From: Oceanospirillum linum
GTDB lineage: Bacteria; Pseudomonadota; Gammaproteobacteria; Pseudomonadales; Halomonadaceae
Reading direction: 5' to 3'
DNA length: 64,000 bases
Assembly (NCBI RefSeq): GCF_001995095.2
Contig: NZ_MTSD02000001.1
Location: 868,001-932,000 of the forward strand
Part shown: positions 1 through 10,297 of the stretch, one piece after another
How positions within the stretch are numbered: position 1 is the stretch's first letter
How the letters are laid out: each line of letters opens with the position of its first letter
The notes under the pieces: generated by a model
What the model saw: the letters and a program-made list of their open reading frames with translations, nothing else
Database searches by the model: none
What the model was told of the DNA's origin: nothing
Made by a program: the position numbers and the translations under genes

Positions 1-249
1 CAAGTTCCTCCCCGTCAGCTGGCTAAGCTCTGGTTTATATGTGAAGAGATGTCTGAAACCAACCTGCTGACTAAATTTAATAAGTTAGTGCCTGCGCCTA
101 TGCGGGAAAAACTAAAGCCTGCCAAACCGCAACAGATTACGCCTGCCGATGCACGTAAAACAGCTCAACTGGTCATCGAAGTGGTCAAAGCACTGCAGAA
201 AAAGAAGACCTCTGCACCCACAAAAACCTCTGGCCCAATCCTTGTTTAA
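1..249 (+). CDS. C-terminal part of an unrecognised protein (5' end outside window)
   Basis: The frame is open from the first base to a TAA at 247-249, giving 82 visible residues. The first in-frame ATG (49) has an AAGAG purine run directly against it, too close to be a normal ribosome site. I therefore read this as the tail of a gene starting left of the window rather than a 66-residue protein. The visible part is basic, with a Pro/Lys-rich stretch (PAPMREKLKPAKPQQ) followed by a short helix rich in Ala/Val/Lys and a Lys/Thr/Pro-rich end. No domain is recognisable. The next gene starts 33 bases downstream on the same strand, so the two are probably co-transcribed. Confidence 0.45.
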   Translation, partial: QVPPRQLAKLWFICEEMSETNLLTKFNKLVPAPMREKLKPAKPQQITPADARKTAQLVIEVVKALQKKKTSAPTKTSGPILV

Positions 250-282
250 TTGAGCTGTACTGGTTTTATCAGGAGTAACCGC

Positions 283-756
283 ATGAGTTTTGAAGTATTC
301 ACACTGGGTGAACATCGCTATAAAGTCAGTAAAGATTTCTACTCTGTTCAGCTGGAACTGATCCATGCTATAGAACTGATTTCCAAACTGGATGAACAAC
401 TGGGTCTGAATCCGCCCCAGTCACAGGGTGAGCCGAACTTTATCCACCTTGGCCGAAAACTTCTGTCCACGCTAACCCATATGGATAGCAAAAGTATGCA
501 AATGCTGATGCATACTGCCTCACGTGATCAATTAGTGGATATTATGCGTACAGTTAAGGGCAGCAAACTGGAAAACCGCCTGATGACTCATACCACCAAG
601 CGCAACCGACAGGCAATCCAAACTGACGTACTCTACAACCAGCCCATCAAACCGGTAGAAGCCCTGCGCGCTTATACTGATTTCTTTGCACTGGTGGAAC
701 GCCTGATTGAAGCGGAGCAAATCACTCTGGTTGATCCTGATGGCGAATATTACTGA
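283..756 (+). CDS. Stand-alone FliG C-terminal-domain-like protein
   Basis: 157 residues from the ATG at 283, which has AGGAG seven bases upstream; the frame is open further 5' but lacks a better site. Residues about 60-157 align by eye, without large gaps, with the C-terminal (stator/FliM-facing) domain of FliG. The shared features are a D-x-x-S-x-Q-x-L turn (DSKSMQML), a helix ending in KRNRQAIQTDV in place of FliG's (S/K)RAADILRDDL, and a final helix plus acidic tail (LVERLIEAEQITLVDPDGEYY). FliG's N and middle domains are absent and no other flagellar gene is adjacent. Several charged positions of the FliG torque helix are changed, so a motor role is uncertain; it could be an adaptor that borrowed the fold. 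The function is not established; the resemblance is an inference from reading. Confidence 0.7.
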   Translation: MSFEVFTLGEHRYKVSKDFYSVQLELIHAIELISKLDEQLGLNPPQSQGEPNFIHLGRKLLSTLTHMDSKSMQMLMHTASRDQLVDIMRTVKGSKLENRLMTHTTKRNRQAIQTDVLYNQPIKPVEALRAYTDFFALVERLIEAEQITLVDPDGEYY

Positions 757-774
757 GTTTAAAGCTGAGGCTAA

Positions 775-811
775 AAATAACCCCTAATACTGGATATCCA
801 ATGATTAGGGG
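775..811 (-). terminator. Rho-independent terminator downstream of der
   Basis: An 8-bp perfect inverted repeat (CCCCTAAT 781-788, ATTAGGGG 804-811) is followed on the minus strand by TTATTTTT. The T-run lies only on the minus-strand side, so it ends the der transcript; it may also slow transcription from the plus-strand gene that stops at 756. Confidence 0.8.
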
Positions 812-879
812 TCTCTCGGAAATTACCTTTTCCCAGCTACAAACACGTACCTTTTCTTACCGCACGAACACGTAAAGTA

Positions 880-2301
880 TCAGCGACGGCTCTTACGTTC
901 GGTACGTGCTTCTTTTGTCAGATTCAACTGACGATCTTTCGCTTTCTGACGATCATCCTTATCGCTGTTATCGTAAGGGTTGTGGCCTGAACGGAACTCA
1001 AAACGAATCGGCGTCCCTTTAACCTTTAAAACCTTACGGAAAGTGTTGGTCAGATAACGCTTATAACTTTCAGGGATAGAGTCCGTCTGGCTACCATGCA
1101 CAACAATAATTGGCGGGTTTTTGCCACCCTGGTGCGCATAACGCAACTTGATACGACGACCACGAACAATCGGGGGCTGATGCTCCTTAACCACATCTTC
1201 CAAAATTGTGGTCAGACGATTAGTCTGCCAGTGGCTCATGGCAGATTTAAAGGCGTTATTGATCGACTTATACAGATGTCCAACACCAGTACCGTGCAAT
1301 GCTGAGATAAAGTGCACATCAGCATAGTTCACAAAACCAAGACGACGATCTACATCCTCTTTGATTTTGTCTTTTACATCGACGTCCAGACCGTCCCACT
1401 TATTCACCGCAATGACCAGAGCCCGTCCACTTTGCAGCACAAAGTCCAGCAAATGCAGGTCCTGCTCCACAATCCCGGTACGGGCATCAATGACCATTAC
1501 AGCGACATTACACTCCCGAACAGCTTCCAATGTCTTGATAATAGAAAATTTTTCAGCTATCTCGGTCACATTTTTACGGCGCCGGATACCCGCTGTATCA
1601 ATAAGAGTATATTCCTGCCCATCCCTTTCGAACGGGATAGAGATCGCATCCCGTGTTGTTCCAGGCTGGTCATAAACAACCACCCGTTCCTCACCCAGAA
1701 TGCGATTAACCAATGTCGATTTACCTACATTCGGGCGACCAATCACCCCAATGCGCACACCTTTATGTTTAAGCTGATCATGCAGCTCATCCTCTTCCTC
1801 ATTTGGCTCGGGGAAGGGTTCAAGAATATGCTGGATCATTGCTGTGACGTTACGACCATGGGCCGCTGCAATTGCAATCGGACTGCGCTCCATTCCCAGA
1901 GCATAGAACTCAGCAACAATTACATCAGGGTCAGCACCATCGGTCTTGTTGACGATCAGCCAGGCGTCCTTACCCTTTTCACGTAAATGCTGCGCGATCA
2001 TCTGGTCTGCAACGGTTAAGCCCGCGCGTCCATCCACCAGAAACAAGACGATATCGGCCTCTTCAATCGCCAGTAAGGACTGACCGGCCATCGCCGAGTC
2101 GATACCATTTTCATCGCCACTGATACCGCCTGTATCAATTACAATATAAGGCTTACCACCGACTTTACCCTCACCATATTTGCGGTCACGGGTCAGGCCT
2201 GCAAAGTCAGCAACCAGTGCATCACGGCTACGGGTCAGACGGTTAAACAGTGTTGATTTGCCCACATTAGGGCGGCCCACCAGGGCAATAACAGGATTCA
2301 T
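880..2301 (-). CDS. der: Ribosome-assembly GTPase Der (EngA)
   Basis: 473 residues, normal length. Der is an essential GTPase with two tandem G domains that helps mature the 50S subunit. Both P-loops read GRPNVGKST, one near residue 8 and one near residue 190. Each is followed by switch motifs ([15 protein letters not shown]) and NKxD specificity motifs (NKTDG; NKWDG). The C-terminal KH-like domain (about 365-440) ends in a very basic tail ([10 protein letters not shown] region), typical of the family. Der closes the gene series rodZ-ispG-hisS-yfgM-bamB-der and has a terminator about 70 bases after its stop codon. Nothing unusual. Confidence 0.98.
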   Translation of the reverse strand: MNPVIALVGRPNVGKSTLFNRLTRSRDALVADFAGLTRDRKYGEGKVGGKPYIVIDTGGISGDENGIDSAMAGQSLLAIEEADIVLFLVDGRAGLTVADQMIAQHLREKGKDAWLIVNKTDGADPDVIVAEFYALGMERSPIAIAAAHGRNVTAMIQHILEPFPEPNEEEDELHDQLKHKGVRIGVIGRPNVGKSTLVNRILGEERVVVYDQPGTTRDAISIPFERDGQEYTLIDTAGIRRRKNVTEIAEKFSIIKTLEAVRECNVAVMVIDARTGIVEQDLHLLDFVLQSGRALVIAVNKWDGLDVDVKDKIKEDVDRRLGFVNYADVHFISALHGTGVGHLYKSINNAFKSAMSHWQTNRLTTILEDVVKEHQPPIVRGRRIKLRYAHQGGKNPPIIVVHGSQTDSIPESYKRYLTNTFRKVLKVKGTPIRFEFRSGHNPYDNSDKDDRQKAKDRQLNLTKEARTERKSRR

Positions 2302-2402
2302 TCAGGTATCTTCAGTTCTTCAACAAGTGTGCCAGGCACACAAAAAATGTCACGCTGCTGCGCTATAAGCCACAGCCAGGGAAGGCCCGAAGCCTCCCGT
2401 TT

Positions 2403-3545
2403 TTACTGGCGTTCAATCGCCATAAGGCGACCGTTAACCGCTACAGCGTATAATGTTTTTTCTGTGGCAACCAGAGGCTGCTCAATACCGCTGGCATCGG
2501 CCGCAATACGCCCGACTACATGACCTTTTGTCAGGGAGATAAGATGAATATAGCCATCATAATCTCCTACAGCCAGGGTATCCCCCCAGATGACAGGCGC
2601 TGTCAGTCTGCGGCCACTCAGCGCATCCTGATTCCAAAGTACACCACCAGTACGTGCGTCCAGTGCGACAATATTACTGCCTTCATCAACATAGAGAACA
2701 TTACCAAAGCCCTCTACGGCCGGATAAAAGCTTGAGTCTTTCCGCTCCCAGATGCCGCGACCACTGGACGGATCCAGTGCAATCAGACGCCCCTGGTAGC
2801 TGGTCACCACCAACATTCCCTTACTTGTCAGCAGTGGCTGAGCATCAACATCAACCAGGCGTTCAATATCGGTGCGCCCGGTTGGCACTGCCGCCCGAAC
2901 ATCCCAGGCTAACTGGCCATTGCGATTATCCAGTGCGACAACACGCCCATTTGCGAAACCCGCAAACGTTGCGGAAGGCACAACTAAAGGGGTCGCTGTA
3001 CCATGGAGCGTCAGCAGGGGTTCCGAGCTTTCGTAGTTCCAAAGAATACGCCCTGTCAGCTCATCCAAAGCTGAAACCTTGCCACCGGCGGTCTGAACAA
3101 TCAGTTGTCGGCTGGCGTTATTCACCTGCGGCGGTGTCATAATCTGCGTAGTAAGGCGAGTACGCCACAATACCTCACCGCCACTAGCCGAAAGTGCAAT
3201 GACCTCACCATTCTGAGTGCCAAAATAAAGCTGCCCCTGATTGTAACTCAGACCAGAGCTGGCCCCCGCATCAAGGTCTGCGGCCCAAAGGAGTGTTCCT
3301 GTCTCAGCCTCCCAGGCCTTAAGGTTACCCTCACGGTCAATCGCATAAATATTTCCACCGGAAACAACAGGTGGCAGCATATAACCCAGCTCACCGGGCC
3401 CCTTCCCCGCAAAGTCTTGCCAGACAATATCCAGCTCAACCTGCTCATCAAAATCAGTCAGATCCTTAGGTGGGTACTGAGGCTCAGGCAAACTGCCGCA
3501 AGCAGTCAGGAGTAAAGCCAGAACCGGTGTCAGCCAGCGCAACAT
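2403..3545 (-). CDS. bamB: Outer-membrane assembly lipoprotein BamB
   Basis: 380 residues. The N terminus is a lipoprotein signal peptide ending in the lipobox LTAC (Cys about residue 16), with Gly-Ser after the Cys, which favours outer-membrane sorting. The rest is an eight-bladed PQQ-type beta-propeller: repeated units of the type A-x-D-x-x-x-G-x-x-x-W (for example ALDELTGRILWNYE and ALDNRNGQLAWDVR). BamB binds BamA in the beta-barrel assembly machine at the periplasmic face of the outer membrane. Its ATG lies one base past the end of yfgM, indicating a tight operon. The length and order match E. coli and Pseudomonas. Confidence 0.97.
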   Translation of the reverse strand: MLRWLTPVLALLLTACGSLPEPQYPPKDLTDFDEQVELDIVWQDFAGKGPGELGYMLPPVVSGGNIYAIDREGNLKAWEAETGTLLWAADLDAGASSGLSYNQGQLYFGTQNGEVIALSASGGEVLWRTRLTTQIMTPPQVNNASRQLIVQTAGGKVSALDELTGRILWNYESSEPLLTLHGTATPLVVPSATFAGFANGRVVALDNRNGQLAWDVRAAVPTGRTDIERLVDVDAQPLLTSKGMLVVTSYQGRLIALDPSSGRGIWERKDSSFYPAVEGFGNVLYVDEGSNIVALDARTGGVLWNQDALSGRRLTAPVIWGDTLAVGDYDGYIHLISLTKGHVVGRIAADASGIEQPLVATEKTLYAVAVNGRLMAIERQ

Positions 3546-3546
3546 A

Positions 3547-4191
3547 TCAGGCTCCCAGATCTGCCAGTTTCATATCAATAACCGGGCGTGCAACACCAGA
3601 TGCATTGAAAGCAGCTTTAGCTTTCTCATAAGCAATCCGGGCCGCATCTTTGTCATCCATTTCGGTCAGAATATCGCCTTTCAACTCTTCAGCATTACCC
3701 GTATAAGCCTCTGTTTTCAGCGTGCTCAGAAGATCCAGGGCTTGCTGGTTTTCGCCTTGCTGCCAAAGAACCTGGGCCTGGCGAACACCTGAGATTTCCT
3801 TAATCAGCACACTTTCAGTTTCAGTATTCAGCTTTCTCAATACAGCCGCTGCCGCATCATACTGCTGATCATCAACCAGAATTTTGGCTTCAAAAAGAGC
3901 CGCGTAATCAGCATACAGAGAGCCATCATGTTCTGCCTGCAGAGTGACAGCCAAATGCTTAGCAGTGGCACGCTCCTCATCTGTCATTTCAGGCTTGTTC
4001 ATCACATCAATCAACTGTTCATAGGCAGAAGATGCAGCCTCAGCTTTTGACTGCTGATCCGCTTGCCACCACTTCCAGCCACCAACTACTGCAACGGCCA
4101 GAACCAGGCCGGCAATGAGGGATTTTCCATTATCCGCCCACCATCTTTTCATCAATTCAATCTGTTCTTCTTCGGTACGTAATTCAGACAC
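3547..4191 (-). CDS. yfgM: YfgM, ancillary SecYEG translocon / TPR protein
   Basis: 214 residues, starting at a GTG with AGGAG seven bases upstream. It has an N-terminal cytoplasmic stretch starting MSELRTEEEQIELMKRWW, one membrane segment (about 24-44, SLIAGLVLAVAVVGGW), then a periplasmic alpha-helical TPR-like region with Ala/Gln-rich helices. In E. coli YfgM associates with the Sec translocon and PpiD and assists periplasmic chaperone hand-over. It sits between hisS and bamB, as in most gammaproteobacteria, 84 bases after hisS and one base before bamB. The family call is firm; the function is taken from the E. coli homologue. Confidence 0.95.
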   Translation of the reverse strand: MSELRTEEEQIELMKRWWADNGKSLIAGLVLAVAVVGGWKWWQADQQSKAEAASSAYEQLIDVMNKPEMTDEERATAKHLAVTLQAEHDGSLYADYAALFEAKILVDDQQYDAAAAVLRKLNTETESVLIKEISGVRQAQVLWQQGENQQALDLLSTLKTEAYTGNAEELKGDILTEMDDKDAARIAYEKAKAAFNASGVARPVIDMKLADLGA

Positions 4192-4275
4192 CGGATATCT
4201 CCTGTGACAATGTCATCCTGAAATCAACTCCAAACCCAACGGGTTCAGACTAGGTCGAAAATTATTAGCAGGGAA

Positions 4276-5553
4276 TTACAGCCCGGCTCCCTGCAAAAAC
4301 TCAATCAGACCTGAAAGGCTAACGGTTTCCTGATCCCGGGCTTCGCGCATAAACTTAACAGCCACTTCGCCGTTGGCAACCTCACTCTCACCAAGAATCA
4401 GTGCAATCACGGCGCCGCTCTTGTCTGCTTTTTTGATTTGACTCTTAAAGCTACCACCACCGCAGTGCATCTGGGTGCGATAGCCCGTTTTTTCCCGCAG
4501 CATTTCACCCAACAGAAGACCGTGAGTTGCCATGCCTTCCCCAACAGCCGCAATAAAGATCTGTGGCTGACTACTGACATGATCCGGGATTACATCCAGA
4601 GTCTGCAACATCAGAATCAGACGCTCGATACCCATGGCGAAACCAACTGCAGGGGTCGCACGACCACCCAGCTGTTCAACCAAACCATCGTAACGCCCAC
4701 CTGCACAGACAGTACCCTGCGAGCCCAGTTCCGTTGTTGTCCATTCAAATACGGTTTTACAGTAGTAATCCAGGCCACGAACCAGACGTGGGTTCAGCTT
4801 ATATTCAATGCCTGCGGCATTCAGCATGCTACAGAGCTGCTCAAAATGTTCTTTCGATTCCTGATCGATGTAATCATCGAATACAGGCGCACCATTCAAT
4901 AACTCCTGGGTATTTGGATCTTTACTATCCAAAATACGCATCGGATTGCTTTCCAGGCGACGCTGACTATCATCATCCAGCTGGTCTTTACGGGCTGACA
5001 GGAACTCAACCAGCGCAGCCCGGTACTCCGAGCGGGCCTCGGCAGACCCCAGAGAGTTCAGCTCCAGGGTTACTGAGTCATAGATACCCAGCTCTTTCCA
5101 CAAGCGGGCACTGAGAATAATCAGTTCAGCATCAATATCGGGGCCTGCCATACCAAAGGTTTCCACACCGACCTGATGAAACTGACGATAACGGCCTTTT
5201 TGCGGACGCTCATGCCTGAACATCGGCCCTTGATACCAAAGACGTTGTATCTGGTTATACAGCAAGCCATGCTCTTCCCCGGCCCGCACACAACTAGCCG
5301 TACCTTCGGGGCGAAGCGTCAGACTGTCGCCATTTCGGTCATCAAAGGTATACATCTCCTTTTCGACAATATCTGTTACTTCACCGATGGAACGTTTAAA
5401 CAGAGCCGTTTGCTCAACAATCGGCATACGGATCTCCTGATAGCTATAACGCTTCAGGAGACTCTCGACGGTGGATTCCAGATACTGCCAGATGGCACTT
5501 TGCTCCGGCAGAATGTCATTCATCCCACGGATAGCCTGAATTTTCTTAGCCAA
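4276..5553 (-). CDS. hisS: Histidyl-tRNA synthetase
   Basis: 425 residues of a class II aminoacyl-tRNA synthetase that charges tRNA-His. The N terminus ([16 protein letters not shown]) matches the family start and is encoded by TTG with AGGAAA just upstream; no in-frame ATG fits. Visible motifs are [12 protein letters not shown] (ATP/active site), [16 protein letters not shown] (motif 2), the histidine-specific loop [24 protein letters not shown], and GFAMGIERL (motif 3). A C-terminal anticodon-binding domain occupies about 330-425. It is the third gene of the series ispG-hisS-yfgM-bamB. The TTG start may keep expression modest. Confidence 0.98.
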   Translation of the reverse strand: MAKKIQAIRGMNDILPEQSAIWQYLESTVESLLKRYSYQEIRMPIVEQTALFKRSIGEVTDIVEKEMYTFDDRNGDSLTLRPEGTASCVRAGEEHGLLYNQIQRLWYQGPMFRHERPQKGRYRQFHQVGVETFGMAGPDIDAELIILSARLWKELGIYDSVTLELNSLGSAEARSEYRAALVEFLSARKDQLDDDSQRRLESNPMRILDSKDPNTQELLNGAPVFDDYIDQESKEHFEQLCSMLNAAGIEYKLNPRLVRGLDYYCKTVFEWTTTELGSQGTVCAGGRYDGLVEQLGGRATPAVGFAMGIERLILMLQTLDVIPDHVSSQPQIFIAAVGEGMATHGLLLGEMLREKTGYRTQMHCGGGSFKSQIKKADKSGAVIALILGESEVANGEVAVKFMREARDQETVSLSGLIEFLQGAGL

Positions 5554-5713
5554 AATCGTTTCCTAAATACTGTCTTTTATCTTTAAAAGGGTCTGACAAC
5601 GTGTTGAATCAGAGACTACGTCATCAGGATATTGGTTTGCTCTCCCAGAGCATTTCTTTAGCTGATGCCAAAAGAGGCTACGTACACAACTTAAACTCTC
5701 ATTCAGACAGAAA

Positions 5714-6823
5714 TCAGCTTTTGGCGATCAGCTGCGCATCGGCCTCTTCTTTGAGGCGGGCCTGCTCACGAATCATCTGTTCAAGCTCAGCCGCAAGATT
5801 ATCATTACTTAATTTCTGCGCAGGTTTACCATCGATATAAACCAGGTTTGGCGAGCCGCCGGTCAGCCCCAGGGATACTTCTTTGGCTTCACCCGGGCCA
5901 TTAACCACACAACCAATCACCGCAACATCAATCGGAGTTCGTACATCTTCCAGCCGGGTTTCCAGTTCGTTCATTACGCCAATCACATCAAAGTTCTGGC
6001 GGGAACAGCTCGGGCAGGCGATAAAGTTAATGCCATTGCTGCGCAGTTTAAGACTTTTCAGAATATCAAAGCCGACTTTAATCTCTTCAACAGGGTCCGC
6101 TGCCAGAGAAACACGCACAGTATCTCCGATACCATCCATCAGCAGCATCCCCAAACCAACGGAAGACTTGACAGTTCCCGACCGCAAACCACCAGCCTCA
6201 GTAATCCCCAGGTGCAATGGCTGCTCAATCTGGCTGGCAATTTTACGATATGCGGCCACGGTCATAAAGACATCGGAAGCTTTCAGGCTCAGTTTAAACT
6301 CCTGAAAGTTAAGCCGATCCAGAATATCAATATGGCGCATAGCCGATTCCACCAACGCATCCGGTGTTGGCTCACCGTATTTTTTCTGCAGCTCTTTCTC
6401 CAAAGACCCGGCATTCACACCAATGCGGATTGGAATGCCATGATGACGGGCAGCATCAACCACCTGGCGAACACGGTCATCGCTGCCAATATTGCCCGGA
6501 TTAATTCGTAGGCAATCTACTCCCAGTTCAGCTACTTTTAGCGCAATACGGTAGTCAAAATGGATATCTGCCACCAAAGGCAAATTAACCTGTTGACGGA
6601 TTTTACCGAAGGCCTCTGCTGCCTCCATCGAGGGTACAGAGACACGCACAATATCTGCACCAGCCTCTTCAAGGCGACGAATTTGTCCGACAGTAGCGTT
6701 CACATCACAGGTTTCTGTGTTCGTCATACTCTGAACGGAGATCGGTGCATCACCACCAACGGGGACATTACCCACCATAATCTGGCGGGACTTACGGCGC
6801 TTGATCGGGGATTCAAAATGCAC
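5714..6823 (-). CDS. ispG: 4-hydroxy-3-methylbut-2-enyl diphosphate synthase IspG
   Basis: 369 residues starting at GTG ([18 protein letters not shown]) with an AGAGAGG ribosome site. It catalyses the next-to-last step of the non-mevalonate isoprenoid pathway, reducing MEcPP to HMBPP with a [4Fe-4S] cluster. The N-terminal TIM barrel starts with [14 protein letters not shown]. The C-terminal cluster domain has its three Cys in CPSCSRQ and [10 protein letters not shown]. Its dependence on an Fe-S cluster is notable beside the reduced isc operon in this window. It follows rodZ, as in E. coli and Pseudomonas. Confidence 0.98.
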   Translation of the reverse strand: MHFESPIKRRKSRQIMVGNVPVGGDAPISVQSMTNTETCDVNATVGQIRRLEEAGADIVRVSVPSMEAAEAFGKIRQQVNLPLVADIHFDYRIALKVAELGVDCLRINPGNIGSDDRVRQVVDAARHHGIPIRIGVNAGSLEKELQKKYGEPTPDALVESAMRHIDILDRLNFQEFKLSLKASDVFMTVAAYRKIASQIEQPLHLGITEAGGLRSGTVKSSVGLGMLLMDGIGDTVRVSLAADPVEEIKVGFDILKSLKLRSNGINFIACPSCSRQNFDVIGVMNELETRLEDVRTPIDVAVIGCVVNGPGEAKEVSLGLTGGSPNLVYIDGKPAQKLSNDNLAAELEQMIREQARLKEEADAQLIAKS

Positions 6824-7022
6824 GAAATTGCCTCTCTCTTTAACAAATGGCCGTACTCAATACTCTAAGCCGCACTCAACACTCTATACTGCCTTACAAA
6901 ACGGATAAGGCCTGCTCTACAAACAGCAAAGCTCCGGCCAATAAATTGACCAGAGCCTGACCGGAAAAGGAGCACAAGTGCCCCTATTTTAGATCTGATA
7001 TCGCTCGTTCTGCACTCAGCAT

Positions 7023-8006
7023 TTACTCGCCTAAGGTGAAACGCGCAATATTGTTGCGATTGGTGTGAGGTTTAAGATCAACCTCTTCACCCTGGTAACT
7101 CACCACAGCACCGGTAGCATTGCCGATCATCAGTTTAAACGGCGGAACCCCTTCAACCAGGGATTCATCACCAGCCTGTTTGAGATTTGAAACAACCTGA
7201 ATACCTCGGCCATCAGTTATCTCAACCCAGCACTCTTCCGTATAAGTGATCATCAGCCGCGCCTGAACTGAAACAGCCTGACCAATTTCCTCTGGCGTTG
7301 GTTCGACGGAAACAGCCTCGGGCTCAGGCTCAGAAACACCACCGTCAGTAACTGATTCCTGAGTCAAAGGAAGCTCTTCAGCTGTCTCTTCAGCTGTATT
7401 TTCAGTGATAACCGGAGCCTCTTCCGATATAGCCCCATCGCTTGTATCACCCGGTTCTTCTGTCAGCCCTTCATCCTCGGTATCTGACAGATCCATCTGG
7501 GCAATAATCGTTTCTCCCTCGGACGTCTCAACTGTGACCGTATCACTCTGCACCAGACTCAGCGGTTCAGAACCATTTCGGCTTTGCCACCAAATAATTG
7601 ACAGGGCAATCAGTGCAGCGACAACCGCGATGGTCGTATATTTAATCAGAGGGTCAGATGAGCTTCTCTGAGGTTTAATAACCTCAACTGGCTTATAACG
7701 CTCCTCAGGCTTAGGCTCTTCATTGAAATGTGTATTATAAATATCTATCAGAGCCTCAGCGTCAACCCCAACCAGTTTTGCGTATGCACGCAGATAACCG
7801 CGAATAAAGGTTGTACCAGGTAAAGCGCTGTAATTGTCTTCTTCAATCTGAGTAACAAAGGAGTGCTTCAGATTAAGTTTTTCAGATACTTCACGGGTTG
7901 TGAGCTGCATACGCTCACGGCCTTTTTTTAGCTGTTCTCCGGGCATATTCTCCGGAAGCTGGGCATCAGACTGAGTATCATCATGAGTGGCAACGGTATC
8001 GGTCAT
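7023..8006 (-). CDS. rodZ: Cytoskeletal membrane protein RodZ
   Basis: 327 residues. The N-terminal helix-turn-helix (about 28-95, with LKKGRERMQLTTREVSEKLN and FIRGYLRAYAKLVGVD) binds MreB in homologues. One membrane helix lies at about 126-145 (YTTIAVVAALIALSIIWW). A long acidic Glu/Thr/Ser-rich periplasmic linker (about 155-245) leads to a C-terminal DUF4115 beta domain with the conserved ECWVEITDGRG motif. It links MreB to the cell-wall elongation machinery. Upstream is pilW and downstream ispG, the usual order. The low-complexity linker is normal for the family. Confidence 0.96.
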   Translation of the reverse strand: MTDTVATHDDTQSDAQLPENMPGEQLKKGRERMQLTTREVSEKLNLKHSFVTQIEEDNYSALPGTTFIRGYLRAYAKLVGVDAEALIDIYNTHFNEEPKPEERYKPVEVIKPQRSSSDPLIKYTTIAVVAALIALSIIWWQSRNGSEPLSLVQSDTVTVETSEGETIIAQMDLSDTEDEGLTEEPGDTSDGAISEEAPVITENTAEETAEELPLTQESVTDGGVSEPEPEAVSVEPTPEEIGQAVSVQARLMITYTEECWVEITDGRGIQVVSNLKQAGDESLVEGVPPFKLMIGNATGAVVSYQGEEVDLKPHTNRNNIARFTLGE

Positions 8007-8064
8007 GATCGGATAAGTTCCTTGCGGTCTCGGTTCTGTATCGGTGTTTTAGCGTTTTGGTCTT

Positions 8065-8826
8065 TTAGTCCGCTTCTTTCAGCCGGGATAACTCAAGTAA
8101 AAAACGGCTGTGTTCTGCGCTTTCGCCCAACTGCTCGGCCAGTCGGATGCCTAACATTAAACTCCGCCCAGATGCTTTGGCAACTTTCAAATGTTGCTTT
8201 AAGTAACCCCAAGCACCTTGTGGGTGATTTTGCATCTCTTTAATAGATGCTAACTCTAACAGGGCTCGCGCGGAGTTACGATCTAATTGCAGAGCTCTTT
8301 TAAAAGAAGTTTCCGCTTGAGTGACCTGATTCAGCTGAAGCTGGCACAACCCCAGATTCTCAAATGCCAATCGCCGTTTTACATACAGGGTATCTTCTAC
8401 GGTGATTTCAAGCTGATGACAGGCTTCAGAATAACGCTGTTGGCTGTAAAGAAAAGCCGCATAGTTATTCCTCGCCACTGAAAACGAGCCACCCGCCCTT
8501 AATGCCGTTTTAAAATACTCTTCAGCCAGCTCAAATTCACCTTCCTTCTGATAGATAAGCGCCATTCCATGCACCGCATCATAGGCTTTATCATCAAAGT
8601 TAAGGGCTTTTAAAAAAGCGCGCTTGGATCGCTCAATATTGTCACGTTCAAGATAAGCAAAGCCAAGCTGGGTATAAGAATAGACACTTTGCTGAATAGC
8701 AGATGGACTCGATCTGGGCTGTTCCGGTTGCGCGGAACAGCCCTGCAATGACCACATAAATATCATCATCCAATAAGCAGAAAAACAAACTCTGCTCTTT
8801 AGCTTCAGCACAAACTGCAATGCCAT
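8065..8826 (-). CDS. pilW: Type IV pilus biogenesis lipoprotein PilW (PilF)
   Basis: 253 residues from the ATG at 8826, chosen because AGGGAAGG lies just upstream; a TTG seven codons earlier is less likely. The signal peptide ends in the lipobox LQGC (about residue 30), then a Ser/Pro/Gln linker, then six or so TPR repeats (AYLERDNIERSKRAFLKAL, VHGMALIYQKEGEFELAEEY and so on). The family is an outer-membrane lipoprotein pilotin needed for PilQ secretin assembly. It sits between rlmN and rodZ, as in Pseudomonas. No other pilus genes are in the window. Confidence 0.93.
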   Translation of the reverse strand: MALQFVLKLKSRVCFSAYWMMIFMWSLQGCSAQPEQPRSSPSAIQQSVYSYTQLGFAYLERDNIERSKRAFLKALNFDDKAYDAVHGMALIYQKEGEFELAEEYFKTALRAGGSFSVARNNYAAFLYSQQRYSEACHQLEITVEDTLYVKRRLAFENLGLCQLQLNQVTQAETSFKRALQLDRNSARALLELASIKEMQNHPQGAWGYLKQHLKVAKASGRSLMLGIRLAEQLGESAEHSRFLLELSRLKEAD

Positions 8827-8915
8827 GGCCTTCCCTATGCCTGCCAATGATAGAGCCTAAAACAGTCCAAATTTCACACAAAACTCAATACTAGCTGAAT
8901 ATATGTTCAAATCTA

Positions 8916-10064
8916 TCAGACAGCGTCCTGATTCTGACCCGCGTCAACAATCTGGACCGAATCAATCAGATTTTCTGCATATTTCGCACTACGGCGCGTT
9001 CTATCCATCACCTGCCCAACCAGCTGACCACAGGCAGCGTCAATATCATCACCACGGGTACTGCGCACAGTGACCACATAGCCGGAATCGATCAGGGCAT
9101 CCCGAAAACGCATGATAGCATTGCGACTTGGGCGCATATAATCGTTGTTAGGGAAAGGGTTAAATGGGATCAGATTGATTTTGCAGTCCAGCTTACGCAG
9201 CACTTTGGCTAACTGAGCCGCCTGCTGCGGCTGATCATTAACACCGGCAATCAGAGTGTACTCAATCGTTATAGACCGGTTATCCCCCAGGGTATCCAGA
9301 TAGCGCTGACAGGTATCCAGCAGCATATGAATCGGATACTTTTTGTTGATGGGCACCAGTTCGTTACGCAGCTCGTCATTTGGCGCATGCAGTGAAATGG
9401 CCAAGGCAACATCAATTTGACCGATCATCTTCTCCAGCTGAGGCACCACACCGGAGGTACTTAACGTCACACGACGCTTAGACAGGCCGTAACCCATATC
9501 ATCAAGCATCAGGCGCATAGAGGACATTACCGGCTCAAAATTCATCAGCGGTTCGCCCATGCCCATCATCACAACATTCGTCACAGGGCGCTGTTTAGTG
9601 TCGGTCCGTGGGCCGAAGGAGCGCTGGGCCACCCAAACCTGGCCAATAATTTCTGCCGGAGTCAAATTTCGTTGAAAGCCCTGCTTACCGGTAGAGCAAA
9701 AACTACAATCCAAAGAGCAGCCTACCTGGGAAGAGACACACAAAGTACGGCGTTTCTCATCCATTGGAATCAGCACAGTTTCAATGCAGCTGCCACCATC
9801 AACCTTCAGAACCCATTTCCGGGTGCCATCATCAGAGAAGTCCTGGTAAACAATTTCCGGTCCACGCACTTCTGCAACATCTTTCAGCTTTGCCCGCAGG
9901 GCTTTGCTCAAATTAGTCATCTCATCAAAGTTATCCACACCGTAATGGTGAATCCACTTCATCACCTGAGCGGTACGGAAACGCTTCTCACCGATAGAAT
10001 CGAAAAAAGCCTCCATCTGAGGTGTTGTTAAACCCAGTAGATTGGTTTTTGTTTGCTCGCTCAT
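8916..10064 (-). CDS. rlmN: 23S rRNA A2503 / tRNA A37 C2-methyltransferase RlmN
   Basis: 382 residues of radical-SAM enzyme. The cluster motif [11 protein letters not shown] (C-x3-C-x2-C) is at about residue 116-126. The SAM-binding GEPL motif appears in [12 protein letters not shown], and the Cys that forms the methyl-enzyme intermediate lies near the C terminus (DIDAACGQL). It methylates C2 of A2503 in 23S rRNA and A37 in some tRNAs, tuning translation fidelity. It lies between ndk and pilW, the normal order. It is another Fe-S enzyme in the same block as the reduced isc genes. Confidence 0.98.
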   Translation of the reverse strand: MSEQTKTNLLGLTTPQMEAFFDSIGEKRFRTAQVMKWIHHYGVDNFDEMTNLSKALRAKLKDVAEVRGPEIVYQDFSDDGTRKWVLKVDGGSCIETVLIPMDEKRRTLCVSSQVGCSLDCSFCSTGKQGFQRNLTPAEIIGQVWVAQRSFGPRTDTKQRPVTNVVMMGMGEPLMNFEPVMSSMRLMLDDMGYGLSKRRVTLSTSGVVPQLEKMIGQIDVALAISLHAPNDELRNELVPINKKYPIHMLLDTCQRYLDTLGDNRSITIEYTLIAGVNDQPQQAAQLAKVLRKLDCKINLIPFNPFPNNDYMRPSRNAIMRFRDALIDSGYVVTVRSTRGDDIDAACGQLVGQVMDRTRRSAKYAENLIDSVQIVDAGQNQDAV

Positions 10065-10218
10065 ATCGTTATACCGGTAAAAAAAGAGAAGGGGTTATCT
10101 GGCGAAGGTTTCTGTCAGTTACTCATCAGTATAACTAGCAGCAAACATCACAGAAAAACCTGAAAGACGTTAAAATTCCTTTGTAAACAATGACCTGAAA
10201 CACCGAATACAAAACCAC

Positions 10219-10243
10219 AAACAGCCACTCTAGGTGGCTGTTT
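10219..10243 (-). terminator. Terminator downstream of ndk
   Basis: A 10-bp perfect stem (AAACAGCCAC 10219-10228, GTGGCTGTTT 10234-10243) with a 5-nt loop lies 55 bases after the ndk stop. On the minus strand it is followed by GTGGTTTTG. It separates ndk from rlmN. Confidence 0.75.
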
Positions 10244-10297
10244 GTGTTTGGCCTGATCTGCACGGCAACACCGCTCAGTTCAGTCCCGCATCAGAAA

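Noticed and set aside
1312-1986. 224-codon open frame on the plus strand inside der
   Set aside because: It lies entirely antisense to der, has no recognisable domain or ribosome site, and its composition follows that of the complement of a coding strand.
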